NCBI RefSeq assembly: GCF_003946175.1
Contig: NZ_RHOK01000001.1
Span: 62,001-126,000 of the forward strand
DNA from: Lacticaseibacillus suibinensis
GTDB taxonomy: Bacteria > Bacillota > Bacilli > Lactobacillales > Lactobacillaceae
DNA length: 64,000 bases
Reading direction: 5' to 3'
Position numbers and translations under genes: made by a program
Shown: positions 52,259 through 60,924 of the stretch, piece by piece
Position numbering within the stretch: the first letter of the stretch is position 1
Layout: each line of letters starts with the position of its first letter
Notes under the pieces: generated by a model
Database searches by the model: none
The model's input: only the letters and a program-made list of their open reading frames with translations
What the model was told of the DNA's origin: nothing

Positions 52259-52418
52259 GGACAGGACCGCCTCCGCAGCCACGGGCTGGAACGGGGTGGC
52301 CACCGCTTTGAGCCTCGCGGTGCGAGTCTCAAAGTCGGGGCTTGTTCTAAGCCAGCTCAAACCGCTGGCTAAGAACAATTTCACCCCTGAGCCCATGGCT
52401 GCTCCGGTGGTCCTGTCC
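52259..52418. repeat. 160-base inverted-repeat element with two inner hairpins
   Basis: The outer arms GGACAGGACC (52259-52268) and GGTCCTGTCC (52409-52418) continue inward imperfectly (GCAGCCACGGGCT with GAGCCCATGGCTGC). Inside lie hairpin 1, CTTTGAG-CTCGC/GCGAG-CTCAAAG (52306-52334), and hairpin 2, TTGTTCTAAGCCAGC/GCTGGCTAAGAACAA (52342-52378, one mismatch). A further GGTAAAC/GTTTACC pair at 52241/52452 may extend it. The fold is a three-way junction. There is no ORF. It could be a structured RNA or a MITE-like repeat. Confidence 0.8.
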
Positions 52419-52479
52419 TCGCTGGTGCGTGAACCGTTTCAATGTCCTAGCGTTTACCTTAAAGGCATGCTGCCGCTAT

Positions 52480-53055
52480 TCAATGGTTCTGATGGTATGC
52501 CCGCACTTTTGGTGGTTGATAGTCGGCGATAAACTGCGCCATTTCGTTAAAGTCACTGGTGAATAAAACCTTGCTTCGATCCGCCGAAGATAAAAAACCA
52601 TCAGTCACCATTTGGTCAAAAAATGCCGCCAAGCGGTCATAATAGCCGTTAACGTTAAAAAAGATGCAGGGACTGGCGTTATCGCCGACGCGGGCCCAAG
52701 AGAAGGCTTCGCTGATTTCTTCAAGGGTACCGACCCCGCCTGGCAGCGCGACGCACACGTCGGCCAATTCCAGCATACGCGCTTTGCGCACCGCCATGTC
52801 TGAGACGGTTTCAAAATGAGTCAGGCCAGACATCGCGGCGCCGCGGGCAACCAGATTTTCTGGCATCACTCCAGTCACCGTGCCGCCAGCGGCGAGCACG
52901 CTGGCGGCGATTTCGCCCATCAAACCCACGCCACCGCCGCCATACACCAAGGCGTAATCGTGGGCCACCAGCCACTGCCCTAAAGCGCGGGCGGCTTGAG
53001 TGAACCGCCGATCCTCACCGCTGTACGCGCCGCAGTACACTGCCATGTTTTTCAT
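52480..53055 (-). CDS. LOG family protein (TIGR00730-type, YvdD-like)
   Basis: Predicted nucleoside 5'-monophosphate phosphoribohydrolase (191 aa) of the Lonely Guy family, SLOG superfamily. The nucleotide-binding YGGGGVGLMGEIA and the catalytic region LPGGVGTLEEISEAFSWA are intact, with ARMLELADVCVALPGG before it. In bacteria these enzymes split AMP or related nucleotides; the in vivo role is unclear. The ATG at 53055 has SD GAGGTGAGG. A bidirectional terminator separates it from the MMPL gene. Confidence 0.92.
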   Translation of the reverse strand: MKNMAVYCGAYSGEDRRFTQAARALGQWLVAHDYALVYGGGGVGLMGEIAASVLAAGGTVTGVMPENLVARGAAMSGLTHFETVSDMAVRKARMLELADVCVALPGGVGTLEEISEAFSWARVGDNASPCIFFNVNGYYDRLAAFFDQMVTDGFLSSADRSKVLFTSDFNEMAQFIADYQPPKVRAYHQNH

Positions 53056-53084
53056 ATCCTCACCTCAGCGTTGAGCATAACATA

Positions 53085-53114
53085 AAAAATCCGAGCCAAG
53101 CGACTCGGATTTTT
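53085..53114. terminator. Terminator between the MMPL and LOG genes
   Basis: AAAAATCCGAG / CTCGGATTTTT, an 11-bp stem with an 8-nt loop. Confidence 0.88.
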
Positions 53115-53120
53115 GGCAAT

Positions 53121-56100
53121 CTATTCGTTTTCTTGATGCCCATTTTCACGAGCATGGTGCCATTCATTCAAGCTGACCAAGGCCGACATGCTGATTGGGA
53201 GCAAAATGACCAGCAAGACCAGCCCAACAATCACGCCTAATGCCACTTGAATTAGCGTCGTGACGCCACTTGGCATCAAGGCGGCGAAGGTCCCGCCTAA
53301 AATGACCGCAGCGCTGAGCACGACTGCCCCGATCGTGGTGGCAGCCTTCAGCATCCGCACCCGCACATCAGGTTCAATGGTGCCATCCTTGAACCGCACC
53401 ATGAGGAAGATACTGTAATCGACCCCAAGGGCCATCAACATGATAAACGTGAAGAACGGCGTGTTCCAGGTCAACAGTGGCCGCCCTAGCACAGTGCTGG
53501 AAATCAGCCGCGTCAGCCCCATCGAAGTGACATACGCGGTGACCAAGGTGGCCAAAATCGTGATCGGTTGCAAAATCGATTCGGTGACAAAAATCAAGGC
53601 GATGAAGATCCCAATCACCATGATGGCGGCAGTCCGCAAGAAATCGCCATTGGCCAGGTTCCGTAAGTCATGATCTTCGGCGGTTTGCCCGCCGATGGCT
53701 ACGGTCGCCTTACCCAGCGCCCCATGCTTCAACTTAGCATTCAAGTCTTTTTGCAACGTGGTGAACTGCTGGTCTGCTTTGGCCGAGTTTGGATCGCCTT
53801 TGAAGACGACAGTCAGGGTCGTGATGCGATTATGGTCAAACATGTACGCATCCAGCGCTGGCTTGAACTGACTGCTCTTAATCGTGGCTTTCGGCAGGTA
53901 GAACTGATTGCCCATGTATGAACCTTTCAGCTCAGTCAGGTAATCATCCATACTTGAATTGCCAGCTTCCAGCGCGCCTAAGGCCTTGGTGGCAGTGGTC
54001 AAACCATCACCAAGCTTGTCGACCTGGCTAGCCATGGCCTTCAGCTTGGTATTCAGCTCTTGCACGCCAGCATTGACTTGGCCGGCGCCGCTGGTTAGCG
54101 CGGCGGTGCCGGAGTTAAGGGTGCCGTTTTGCGCGGCTAATTGCGCCGTCCCGTTGGCGAGCTGATTAATGCCACTAACGGCTTGGCTCGCGCCACCGCT
54201 TAACGCGGCCATATTCGCTGCCAGTGAAGCAGTGCCATTGGCCAACGTTTGGGTCCCGGCGTTCATGGCATTAGCACCACTAGCGACTTTAGCCGCCCCA
54301 GCGGCCAACTGGTTCACTTGCGCAGCCGCGGTATTGACTTCACTGGCAGCACCATTCAGGCCTTGGTTGACCTGGGTTAAGCCGGCTTGAATGCCAGTGA
54401 CGGCAGTTTGCAGCAAGCCAGGCTGGGTGCCGCCAGCCTGCGCGTTTAGCTGTGCGAGCAGGGCGGCGGCCTGCGTATTCATGGTGGTAAGCGCTTGATA
54501 CAACCCGTTCAGACTTTGATTGAGCTGATTGCCAGCGGCAGCGAGTTGCTGAACCTTGTCATTCATGGTTTGGGTCCCAGCACTGACTTGGTTAGCCCCA
54601 TCTTTCAGGGTACTCATGTTGTCATTGATCTTCTGTGCACCAGCATTAAGCTGATCACTGCCGGCTTGCAATTGCTGAGAGCCTGATACCAACGCCCCAG
54701 CACTGTTTTTCAAGGTCTGGGTGCCGCTGTTCACCGTGCTGACGCCAGCCGTATAGGTTTTGAGCCCGGCTTGCAAGGTCGCCATTTTATCGGCGAGCTG
54801 CTGACTGCCATCCGCCAAGGTTTGCACTTGCGCCATCGAGCCGCTGATATTTTGGGCTTTAAGCTGAGTGTTGGCATCAGCAAGGCCCTTTTTCAAGGTC
54901 GCTAAACCTTTTTGCGATTCTGCTAGGCCTTTGGTGATGGTGGTCAGCTGACTGCGCAGGTACATGGCGTCAATGCGGCTGCCGCCAGGTTCGGTGACAG
55001 ACGCGACGGTTTTAACCCCTGGTTCTTTTTGCAGATACTGAGTCAAATCGTCAATCGCCGCCAGTTTAGCCTGGGTGTTCAGCGGCGTTTTGCTTTGAAT
55101 ATAAATCGTCGCTGGTGCGGTCATGCCTTTGGAGAAATGCTTTTGAATCAGGACATAGCCCTGCTTGGATTGGTAAGTCGTGGGCAATTCATCCGCATTG
55201 TTGAAGTTTTCTTCGGCGTTCATCGCCATGGTAAACGGTACCGCCAGAATGGCAACGGCAGCTAACCACAGCGCAGGCTTGTTCATCGCCCCGCGAGACA
55301 GCCAGTACCAGAGCTTGCTTGAGCTTTCCCCGCCATCCACGCGGCTCGGCCAGAACATTTTGGCGCCAAGTGTGGCCATGAAGAACATGTTCAGCGTCAG
55401 TAGTACTGGCAAGAGTACCAGCACGCCAATCGCGACTGCAGAGGCACTTTGATAGAAGGTAAACTTGGCGAGCCACAGCACGGAGAACCCAATCAAGACT
55501 GACACGCCGGAATAAAGTACCGTGCGGCCGCCATGCCGCCGCGTTTCGGCGGTCGCCTCCAGCGCGGTTTTCCCTTTCGCTAGCTGCCCTTTGAAGTAAT
55601 CGTACAGGAGGATATCATAATCCGTCCCAATCCCGAACAGCACCACGACCATGAAGACTTGAGTAAAGTTCGAAATTGGAAAGCCGGCATGCGCGGCCAG
55701 GTTCATGACCACGCTGAGGCTGGTGATGAAGGCGACCCCGACATTCAGCAGTGAAATCACCGGCACGATTGGGGAGCGGAAGACGATGATCAGCACGATG
55801 AAGATGAAAATAATCGCGATGATTTCGGTTTTCTGAATCCCTTTTTCCGTCACCGTTGAGAAGTCGTCATTCAACGCGTCGACCCCGGTGACATACGTCT
55901 TCAGGCCGTTGGTTTTCAGCTGGGCCTGCAGTTTCTTAACTTGATTTTTGACCAGTGGGCCTTTTTTGACGGTAATTTGGGTCAGCTGGGTGGTTTTGTC
56001 GCCACTGATCAGTTGCTTTTTGGTTTGCGCATTTTCACTGGGCCGCATGACCGTGGTAATCGTCAGCCCGGATTCACTTTTGAGGGCTTTGAGTTTACGG

Positions 56101-56354
56101 TCAATTGCTCGGCTTTGCTTGGCGGTCAACGCGTGCTTACTGTTGAACACCGCCGTATAAGTTGAGACCTTGCGATTGTGATTGGCCTTTTTTTGAATCC
56201 GGGTGGCGACCTGGCTAGGCACATTGTCAGGTAGCTTCACAGCCCCGTTGTCGCGCACCAAAGCGTTGACATCAGGCATGAAGACAACGGCCACAATCAC
56301 CAACAGCGCCCAAATCACTGCTGCGAGGCCATGATGTTTCAAAAAGTTTTTCAT
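53121..56354 (-). CDS. MMPL/RND family exporter with long YhgE-like coiled region
   Basis: Large membrane protein (1077 aa) of the MmpL class. TM1 (HGLAAVIWALLVIVAVVFM) is followed by an extracellular domain, a five-helix bundle (from EIIAIIFIFIVLIIVFRSP) with GIGTDYDILLYDYF, then a second extracellular domain. From about residue 490 to 830 that domain is a chain of Gly/Ala/Gln-rich repeats (LxxGxxxLxxGAxQLxxG pattern) like the YhgE/Pip domain. The C-terminal bundle has ALGVDYSIFLMVRFKDG. The ATG at 56354 has SD GGAG. It is divergent from a TetR gene, so export of a toxic or envelope compound under TetR control is inferred. Confidence 0.92.
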   Translation of the reverse strand: MKNFLKHHGLAAVIWALLVIVAVVFMPDVNALVRDNGAVKLPDNVPSQVATRIQKKANHNRKVSTYTAVFNSKHALTAKQSRAIDRKLKALKSESGLTITTVMRPSENAQTKKQLISGDKTTQLTQITVKKGPLVKNQVKKLQAQLKTNGLKTYVTGVDALNDDFSTVTEKGIQKTEIIAIIFIFIVLIIVFRSPIVPVISLLNVGVAFITSLSVVMNLAAHAGFPISNFTQVFMVVVLFGIGTDYDILLYDYFKGQLAKGKTALEATAETRRHGGRTVLYSGVSVLIGFSVLWLAKFTFYQSASAVAIGVLVLLPVLLTLNMFFMATLGAKMFWPSRVDGGESSSKLWYWLSRGAMNKPALWLAAVAILAVPFTMAMNAEENFNNADELPTTYQSKQGYVLIQKHFSKGMTAPATIYIQSKTPLNTQAKLAAIDDLTQYLQKEPGVKTVASVTEPGGSRIDAMYLRSQLTTITKGLAESQKGLATLKKGLADANTQLKAQNISGSMAQVQTLADGSQQLADKMATLQAGLKTYTAGVSTVNSGTQTLKNSAGALVSGSQQLQAGSDQLNAGAQKINDNMSTLKDGANQVSAGTQTMNDKVQQLAAAGNQLNQSLNGLYQALTTMNTQAAALLAQLNAQAGGTQPGLLQTAVTGIQAGLTQVNQGLNGAASEVNTAAAQVNQLAAGAAKVASGANAMNAGTQTLANGTASLAANMAALSGGASQAVSGINQLANGTAQLAAQNGTLNSGTAALTSGAGQVNAGVQELNTKLKAMASQVDKLGDGLTTATKALGALEAGNSSMDDYLTELKGSYMGNQFYLPKATIKSSQFKPALDAYMFDHNRITTLTVVFKGDPNSAKADQQFTTLQKDLNAKLKHGALGKATVAIGGQTAEDHDLRNLANGDFLRTAAIMVIGIFIALIFVTESILQPITILATLVTAYVTSMGLTRLISSTVLGRPLLTWNTPFFTFIMLMALGVDYSIFLMVRFKDGTIEPDVRVRMLKAATTIGAVVLSAAVILGGTFAALMPSGVTTLIQVALGVIVGLVLLVILLPISMSALVSLNEWHHARENGHQENE

Positions 56355-56411
56355 CTGCGTTACTCCATTCATCTGTTTACGTTTAGACAGTTGTAAAACA
56401 TTCATTGCTAT

Positions 56412-56490
56412 GGTAGATTACAGGAGAAAGCTAGACAAGAGACAATCTCTATCCAATCGTCGAAAATTGGACAGATGTTGCAAATTGCAA
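56412..56490. promoter_or_regulatory. Divergent promoter/operator region of the MMPL and TetR genes
   Basis: For MMPL: minus strand TTGTCT, 17-base spacer, TACCAT, near 56440-56412. Between the genes are TCCAAT-N8-ATTGGA (56452-56471) and TTGCAA-A-TTGCAA (56478-56490), candidate TetR sites. Assignment is inferred from symmetry and position. Confidence 0.5.
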
Positions 56491-56518
56491 AAGAAAATCA
56501 TTGAAGAGGTAACCACTC

Positions 56519-57103
56519 ATGAAATACGATCCAGCACAAAAAACCACTCGGGGCGCGGCTCGGACGCTTAAAGCGTTTTCAGAAACGATGCTGATGATGC
56601 TTGGTGAAAAGCCGTTTGAGAAAATCAGTGTCAATGCCTTATGTGAAGCCGCCGACTATCCACGGGCGACCTTCTATAATTATTTTGACGATAAGTATGA
56701 CTTGCTCACCTACTGCTGGTACCGGATGCGGCGGGAAGTCCATCTGGATCAAATCAGTGGCGACCCGACAGACGCCACGTTTATGGCGGCTTTCGACCAA
56801 ATCTACCATCTGTTTGACTCCCATCATGACTTATTGATTGCGGTGGTGTCACACAATCCGCTTGATAGTCAGCTGGTGAATCACTTTATCCAGTACTTCA
56901 CCAGCGTGTTTACGGAGCTGTTTTCCGCCCGCGCCAAGCCGCAAGCACTCAAAACACCAGTCGAGCTGGTGGCAAAGCATTACAGTTCAACGGTGCTGCT
57001 GATTATGGAATGGATCTTCCTCGGTCAGCACCCCACCACGCGCGAGGAGGCAGAAGTCTACGTACGAGAGCTGCTAGAACCCAGCTTTACTTGTGTTGAA
57101 TAA
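56519..57103 (+). CDS. TetR/AcrR family transcriptional regulator
   Basis: 194 aa. The N-terminal HTH reads TLKAFSETMLMMLGEKPFEKISVNALCEAADYPRATFYNYFDDKYDL (shown here only as landmarks: FEKISVNALCEAADY and RATFYNYFDDKYDLL). The C-terminal ligand domain is helical, ends ARKxx-free, and shows VAKHYSSTVLLIMEWIFLG, the TetR_C_7 style of YfiR/RamR-like regulators. It is encoded back to back with the MMPL exporter, which it most likely represses. The ATG has SD AGAGG. Confidence 0.92.
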   Translation: MKYDPAQKTTRGAARTLKAFSETMLMMLGEKPFEKISVNALCEAADYPRATFYNYFDDKYDLLTYCWYRMRREVHLDQISGDPTDATFMAAFDQIYHLFDSHHDLLIAVVSHNPLDSQLVNHFIQYFTSVFTELFSARAKPQALKTPVELVAKHYSSTVLLIMEWIFLGQHPTTREEAEVYVRELLEPSFTCVE

Positions 57104-57110
57104 CTCAAAA

Positions 57111-57149
57111 TAGCCTCAACCACCGCGCTTGGCGTGATGGTTGAGGCTA
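57111..57149. terminator. Hairpin between tetR and the HAD gene
   Basis: TAGCCTCAACCA / TGGTTGAGGCTA, a 12-bp stem with AAAA before and ACTTT after; it lies between converging genes. Confidence 0.75.
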
Positions 57150-57165
57150 CTTTGATGGGGCTAGT

Positions 57166-57978
57166 TCAGACATGCGCCGGCAGCTGGCCTGCCAGCACGC
57201 CATCTATTGCTTTGAGCACCCCAAGGTCAAGATTGCTGGCGGTGCGGTAATCCGCATAGGCTGCCATGTTTGGCGTCGCATTGGCGACGAGCACGCCGTA
57301 TTTCACCGTTTGCATCATCTGAATATCATTGTTGGTATCGCCAAAGGCCATCATTTCGGCTGGCGTGATGTTCAGAGCTGCGCCAAGTTGGGTCAGCCCG
57401 AGGCCTTTATTGGTGGTTTTCGGCATGACGTCGATGAAGGTTTCCCCGCCCACCGTCAGGCCATACCGGTTGCCGAATTGCGCCTCGATGCGCGGAAAAG
57501 CGGCATAGGCGCCGCCTGCGCGAAAATATAGCGACAGCTTCGCCATTGGCACCGGTGCCTGGGTGAGATCAGGCGCAATGGCAAAGCGACTGATAAACGA
57601 GCTCAGCTCCGGCTGGTAGTCGGCTTCGCTGGCATCGAGGTAAGTGGCATCCAGGGCATTGCCAATCGCAATCACATCCGGCTGGGTGCGCACATAGGCC
57701 ACCACTTCGGCGGTTTCTTCAGGCTTCAGCATGTTTTGCGCGAGGACTTGGCCCTGCCGCTTGATGACGCCACCATTTTCGGCGACGAAGCTCATGTGGT
57801 CCGCCACCGGCGCGAACAAGTCCTCCAGGGTGTACACGCCGCGGCCGCTGGCAGCCACGAATTCGATCCCAGCCGCATGGAGCTGGCAGATGCGGTCAAA
57901 AATGCCTGCTGGCAACGTGCTATCGGCAAGCAGCAAGGTGTTATCAAGATCACTAGCAATCAATTTAATGGGCGTCAT
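57166..57978 (-). CDS. Cof-type HAD-IIB family phosphatase
   Basis: 270 aa. Motif I is ASDLDNTLLLAD with the nucleophile and acid Asp pair, motif II is FVAASGRGVY, and the motif III/IV region is TNKGLGLTQLGAALNI and AFGDTNNDIQMM. The cap is type C2B. Such enzymes dephosphorylate sugar phosphates, FMN or PLP; the substrate is not inferable. The start overlaps the recO 3' end by 14 bases, so it is co-translated with the recO-era-cdd run. Confidence 0.92.
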   Translation of the reverse strand: MTPIKLIASDLDNTLLLADSTLPAGIFDRICQLHAAGIEFVAASGRGVYTLEDLFAPVADHMSFVAENGGVIKRQGQVLAQNMLKPEETAEVVAYVRTQPDVIAIGNALDATYLDASEADYQPELSSFISRFAIAPDLTQAPVPMAKLSLYFRAGGAYAAFPRIEAQFGNRYGLTVGGETFIDVMPKTTNKGLGLTQLGAALNITPAEMMAFGDTNNDIQMMQTVKYGVLVANATPNMAAYADYRTASNLDLGVLKAIDGVLAGQLPAHV

Positions 57979-58777
57979 GAGGTTCCTTTCCGGGATCAGG
58001 TTGCAAAGCAGGCGGCAAATGGTCTTGCCATTGCTGCATTTGGTCTAAAAAGCGCTTGGCTTTGGGGACGGTGCCAACCATATCGGTGTAAATACGGTCG
58101 AGCACGCGGCGCAGTTCTTTTTTGGTGGCGGCAGTCACCGTCACCGCATGGACTTGATGCAAATCCAGCACTGAAAATTGCCGCAATAAATACAGGGCCT
58201 TGGGCTGAACATGAAAGCGATAGGCGTCTTCCGGCCAGTGGTTTTGACACAGCAGGCCGCCGTAGCGTTCGGAAAAATCCAGTGGTAAGTCGCTGCGCCC
58301 ATCCAGCACACAGCCGCGCCAGTTTGGAGCCACCCCAAACGCCCCCAGCAACTGCACTTCGGCAATGTTGGTGACAATGGCCGGATCAACGCCATCGTCG
58401 ATCAAGGCCAAACTGGTTTCAGCGAAATCATACCAAGTCCCTAGCGCCTCGCCATCGGGAAAAGCGAGGTCAATCAGGCCCAAAATGTACGTGGCATAGG
58501 CGTTAAGCGTAATGTCTTCGGCAATATGCTGAAACTGATGTGCGCTTTGCACCGTGGTCAGGTAAGACAGGCCATCTTCATTGATGGTACCGGTGTAGTC
58601 GGCCTGAGTGAACGGCAAAATCCCTGCCGTCATGCGAAAGCCCGGCTTTTTGGCGCGATGAATGAGAAACATCTTCTTACCATACTCAGCCGTGGCGAGT
58701 TTCACCAGTAAATCAGATTCGCGATAATTTTGCCGGCTCAACACCAGCCCTTGAAAGGCGACATTGCGCTTGCTCAT
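57965..58777 (-). CDS. recO: DNA repair protein RecO
   Basis: Recombination mediator (270 aa) that with RecR and RecF loads RecA on gapped DNA. The N-terminal OB fold is FQGLVLSRQNYRESDLLVKLAT then GKKMFLIHRAKKPGF. The middle helical domain follows, and the usual zinc Cys cluster is partly changed: I see Cys in RGCVLDG and GGLLCQNH, but not the full four-Cys set. It begins one base after the era stop. Conserved era-recO order. Confidence 0.93.
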   Translation of the reverse strand: MSKRNVAFQGLVLSRQNYRESDLLVKLATAEYGKKMFLIHRAKKPGFRMTAGILPFTQADYTGTINEDGLSYLTTVQSAHQFQHIAEDITLNAYATYILGLIDLAFPDGEALGTWYDFAETSLALIDDGVDPAIVTNIAEVQLLGAFGVAPNWRGCVLDGRSDLPLDFSERYGGLLCQNHWPEDAYRFHVQPKALYLLRQFSVLDLHQVHAVTVTAATKKELRRVLDRIYTDMVGTVPKAKRFLDQMQQWQDHLPPALQPDPGKEPHDAH

Positions 58778-58778
58778 G

Positions 58779-59681
58779 TTAGCGGAGATCCTTGCTGTTG
58801 TAACCGAGACTTCTCAGGTACTGGTTGTTGTCGCGCCAGTTCTTCTGCACGCGCACCCACAGCTTCAAGTTCACGCGCTCGCCAAGCAGGGCTTCGATGT
58901 CTTGCCGCGCGCGAATACCGATTTGCTTTAGCATCGCCCCGCCTTTACCGATGACAATGCCTTTTTGGCTATCGCGTTCGACAATGATGTAGGCTTCAAT
59001 CTGGAGTTTGCCATTGACCCGGTCTTTCATGCGCTCCACTTGCACCGCGGAAGAGTGCGGCACCTCATCGCGGGTCAGTTCCAGGACTTTTTCGCGAATC
59101 AATTCCCCCACAACGAAATACTCGGGGTGGTCGGTGAGCTGATCTTCAGGATAAAACTGCGGGCCTTCTGGCAGCGCGGCAATCAAATCCTGCACCAATT
59201 CTTCCACGTTATTCCCCATCGTAGCAGACAGCGGGTAGACGCCGGCAAAATGCAGCGCCTTTTCGTACTGAGGAATCCGCGGCAGCAAGTCGTCGGGATG
59301 CACAAGGTCAATTTTATTAATCAGCAAATACACTGGCGTTTTCACCGGCCGCAGCTGATTGATAATGTACTGGTCGCCAGGGCCCATCGCCTCATCGGCG
59401 GCAACCATGAAGAGCACGGCGTCGACTTGATTGAGCGTCGACAGGGCGGCCTTATCCATGTAGTCATCCAGCTGATTTTTCGGCTTGTGAATCCCTGGGG
59501 TATCGACAAACACGATTTGGGCGTCGGCGGTAGTATAAATCCCATTGATTTTGTTGCGGGTGGTTTGCGCTTTCGGCGACATAATCGCAATTTTTTCGCC
59601 GAGCAAACGATTCATAAACGTCGATTTGCCGACGTTGGGCCGGCCAATAATGGCCACAAAACCTGAGTGATGGGTTGTCAT
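58779..59681 (-). CDS. era: GTPase Era
   Basis: Ribosome-assembly GTPase (300 aa) that binds 16S rRNA. G1 is [15 protein letters not shown]2 is [13 protein letters not shown]3 is [10 protein letters not shown], and G4 is LINKIDLV. The C-terminal KH domain has [27 protein letters not shown]. Length is the norm. The ATG overlaps the cdd stop as ATGA. Part of ybeY-dgkA-cdd-era-recO. Confidence 0.97.
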   Translation of the reverse strand: MTTHHSGFVAIIGRPNVGKSTFMNRLLGEKIAIMSPKAQTTRNKINGIYTTADAQIVFVDTPGIHKPKNQLDDYMDKAALSTLNQVDAVLFMVAADEAMGPGDQYIINQLRPVKTPVYLLINKIDLVHPDDLLPRIPQYEKALHFAGVYPLSATMGNNVEELVQDLIAALPEGPQFYPEDQLTDHPEYFVVGELIREKVLELTRDEVPHSSAVQVERMKDRVNGKLQIEAYIIVERDSQKGIVIGKGGAMLKQIGIRARQDIEALLGERVNLKLWVRVQKNWRDNNQYLRSLGYNSKDLR

Positions 59682-60064
59682 TTCAAATCTCCTTTAGTAA
59701 AGGCGCCTGGCAGTAAAGCCGCGACCGTGGTGGTCTGAACCTGCCCATGCAAATTGGTCAGATAAACCGGCGCGTCCGAGGCGAAGAACTCCGCCATCAC
59801 CTGCCGACATGCTCCGCATGGTGAAATCGGCCCAGCGGTATCGCCAATCACGGCAATCGCTTCTAGGTGCGTGTAACCAGCAGCCACAGCCTGAAACATG
59901 GCGTTGCGTTCGGCGCACATCGCTAGGCCGTAACTGGCGTTTTCAATGTTGCAGGCCGCAAAAATGTGGCCATCGACTTGCACCGCGGCCCCCACGGCAA
60001 AATGTGAGTACGGGATGTAGGCGTTTTGGCGCGCCTTTTGGGCTGCTGCAATTAAATCATCCAT
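59678..60064 (-). CDS. cdd: Cytidine deaminase
   Basis: Zinc enzyme (128 aa) that deaminates cytidine and deoxycytidine in pyrimidine salvage. Zinc and catalytic motifs are [12 protein letters not shown] (CAE) and [13 protein letters not shown] (PCxxC). [15 protein letters not shown] is the typical N-terminal part, with substrate Asn and Glu in [10 protein letters not shown]. The ATG at 60064 has SD GGAGG and overlaps dgkA by 13 bases; a longer frame inside dgkA was rejected. Confidence 0.96.
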   Translation of the reverse strand: MDDLIAAAQKARQNAYIPYSHFAVGAAVQVDGHIFAACNIENASYGLAMCAERNAMFQAVAAGYTHLEAIAVIGDTAGPISPCGACRQVMAEFFASDAPVYLTNLHGQVQTTTVAALLPGAFTKGDLK

Positions 60065-60462
60065 GAACTGCCTCCAATTAGATGCCACAAGGGCGGGAAA
60101 AACACATACACGCCGCACACCACCGCAATCAGCGCCGCCACTAGCACGGCGCCGGCGCTCATGTCTTTGATGCGCTTCGCCCGCACATCGTAGCGACCTT
60201 CAACCTCGAGGTCGACCAGCGCTTCGATGATGGTATTCCAAAGCTCGCACAAAAAGACGAGCAGCACTGCCAGCACCAGCAGTAGCCAACTAAAGCGATT
60301 GACCCGGAGCACCGCAGCCGCCATAAACACCAGCAGCGCGGCAAGACTTTCCCGCCGAAAGTTACCTTCATGCCTGAACACCGTCACTAGCCCGGCCAGC
60401 GCGTGCCGGAACGACTGGCCGAAGTGCCGATTTTTGCTGGTTTGCTTAGCGGGTGAGGCCAT
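60052..60462 (-). CDS. dgkA: Undecaprenol/diacylglycerol kinase family protein
   Basis: Small integral membrane kinase (136 aa) that, in Gram-positives, phosphorylates undecaprenol for recycling of the cell-wall lipid carrier. FRHEGNFRRES is the N-terminal motif, and ELWNTIIEALVDL with Glu and Asn is the active site. Three TM segments are visible: LAALLVFMAAAVL, WLLLVLAVLLVFL and AVLVAALIAVVCGVYVF. The start overlaps ybeY by 17 bases. Confidence 0.94.
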   Translation of the reverse strand: MASPAKQTSKNRHFGQSFRHALAGLVTVFRHEGNFRRESLAALLVFMAAAVLRVNRFSWLLLVLAVLLVFLCELWNTIIEALVDLEVEGRYDVRAKRIKDMSAGAVLVAALIAVVCGVYVFFPPLWHLIGGSSWMI

Positions 60463-60907
60463 AGGCAGTCAAAATCTTCTCTTGCAACGGAATCATGACC
60501 GCCTCATCTTCCGGCTTGATGTGGTCGTATCCGTTGAGATGCAAGAAGCCATGGACCACGGTGTAGCCCAATTCACGCTCGAAGGAATGCTCGTAGGTGG
60601 TGGCTTGACGCGCCACTTGGTCAGGATCGATAAATAAATCGCCAATGTTTTCCGGCATGTCGGGGAAACCTGACAACACCTCTTCATCGCCATCTTCAAT
60701 GGCAAAACTGATGACATCCGTGACGCGGTCAGTGTCGCGGTATTCTTTGTTGATTCGGTTGATTTCGGCATCATCAACAATGGTGATCGACATTTCCGTA
60801 TCCGGCGCCTTATCCAGCGTCTTGGCGGCAAATTCGACTAATTCCTTCACCAATTTGGTATGTTCAGCCGACAGGCGTTTCTGGTCATCATATAATTCCA
60901 GGTCCAT
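60446..60907 (-). CDS. ybeY: Endoribonuclease YbeY
   Basis: Metal-dependent RNase (153 aa) for 16S rRNA 3'-end maturation and ribosome quality control. The zinc site HGFLHLNGYDH (HxxxHxxGxDH) is intact. VDDAEINRINKEYRDTDRVTDVISF is the conserved core (landmark: RDTDRVTDVISF). The ATG at 60907 has SD AAAGGAGA; a start at 60928 would overlap pgpH. Conserved phoH-pgpH-ybeY-dgkA order. Confidence 0.96.
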   Translation of the reverse strand: MDLELYDDQKRLSAEHTKLVKELVEFAAKTLDKAPDTEMSITIVDDAEINRINKEYRDTDRVTDVISFAIEDGDEEVLSGFPDMPENIGDLFIDPDQVARQATTYEHSFERELGYTVVHGFLHLNGYDHIKPEDEAVMIPLQEKILTAYGLTR

Positions 60908-60924
60908 GGGATTCTCCTTTGAGG

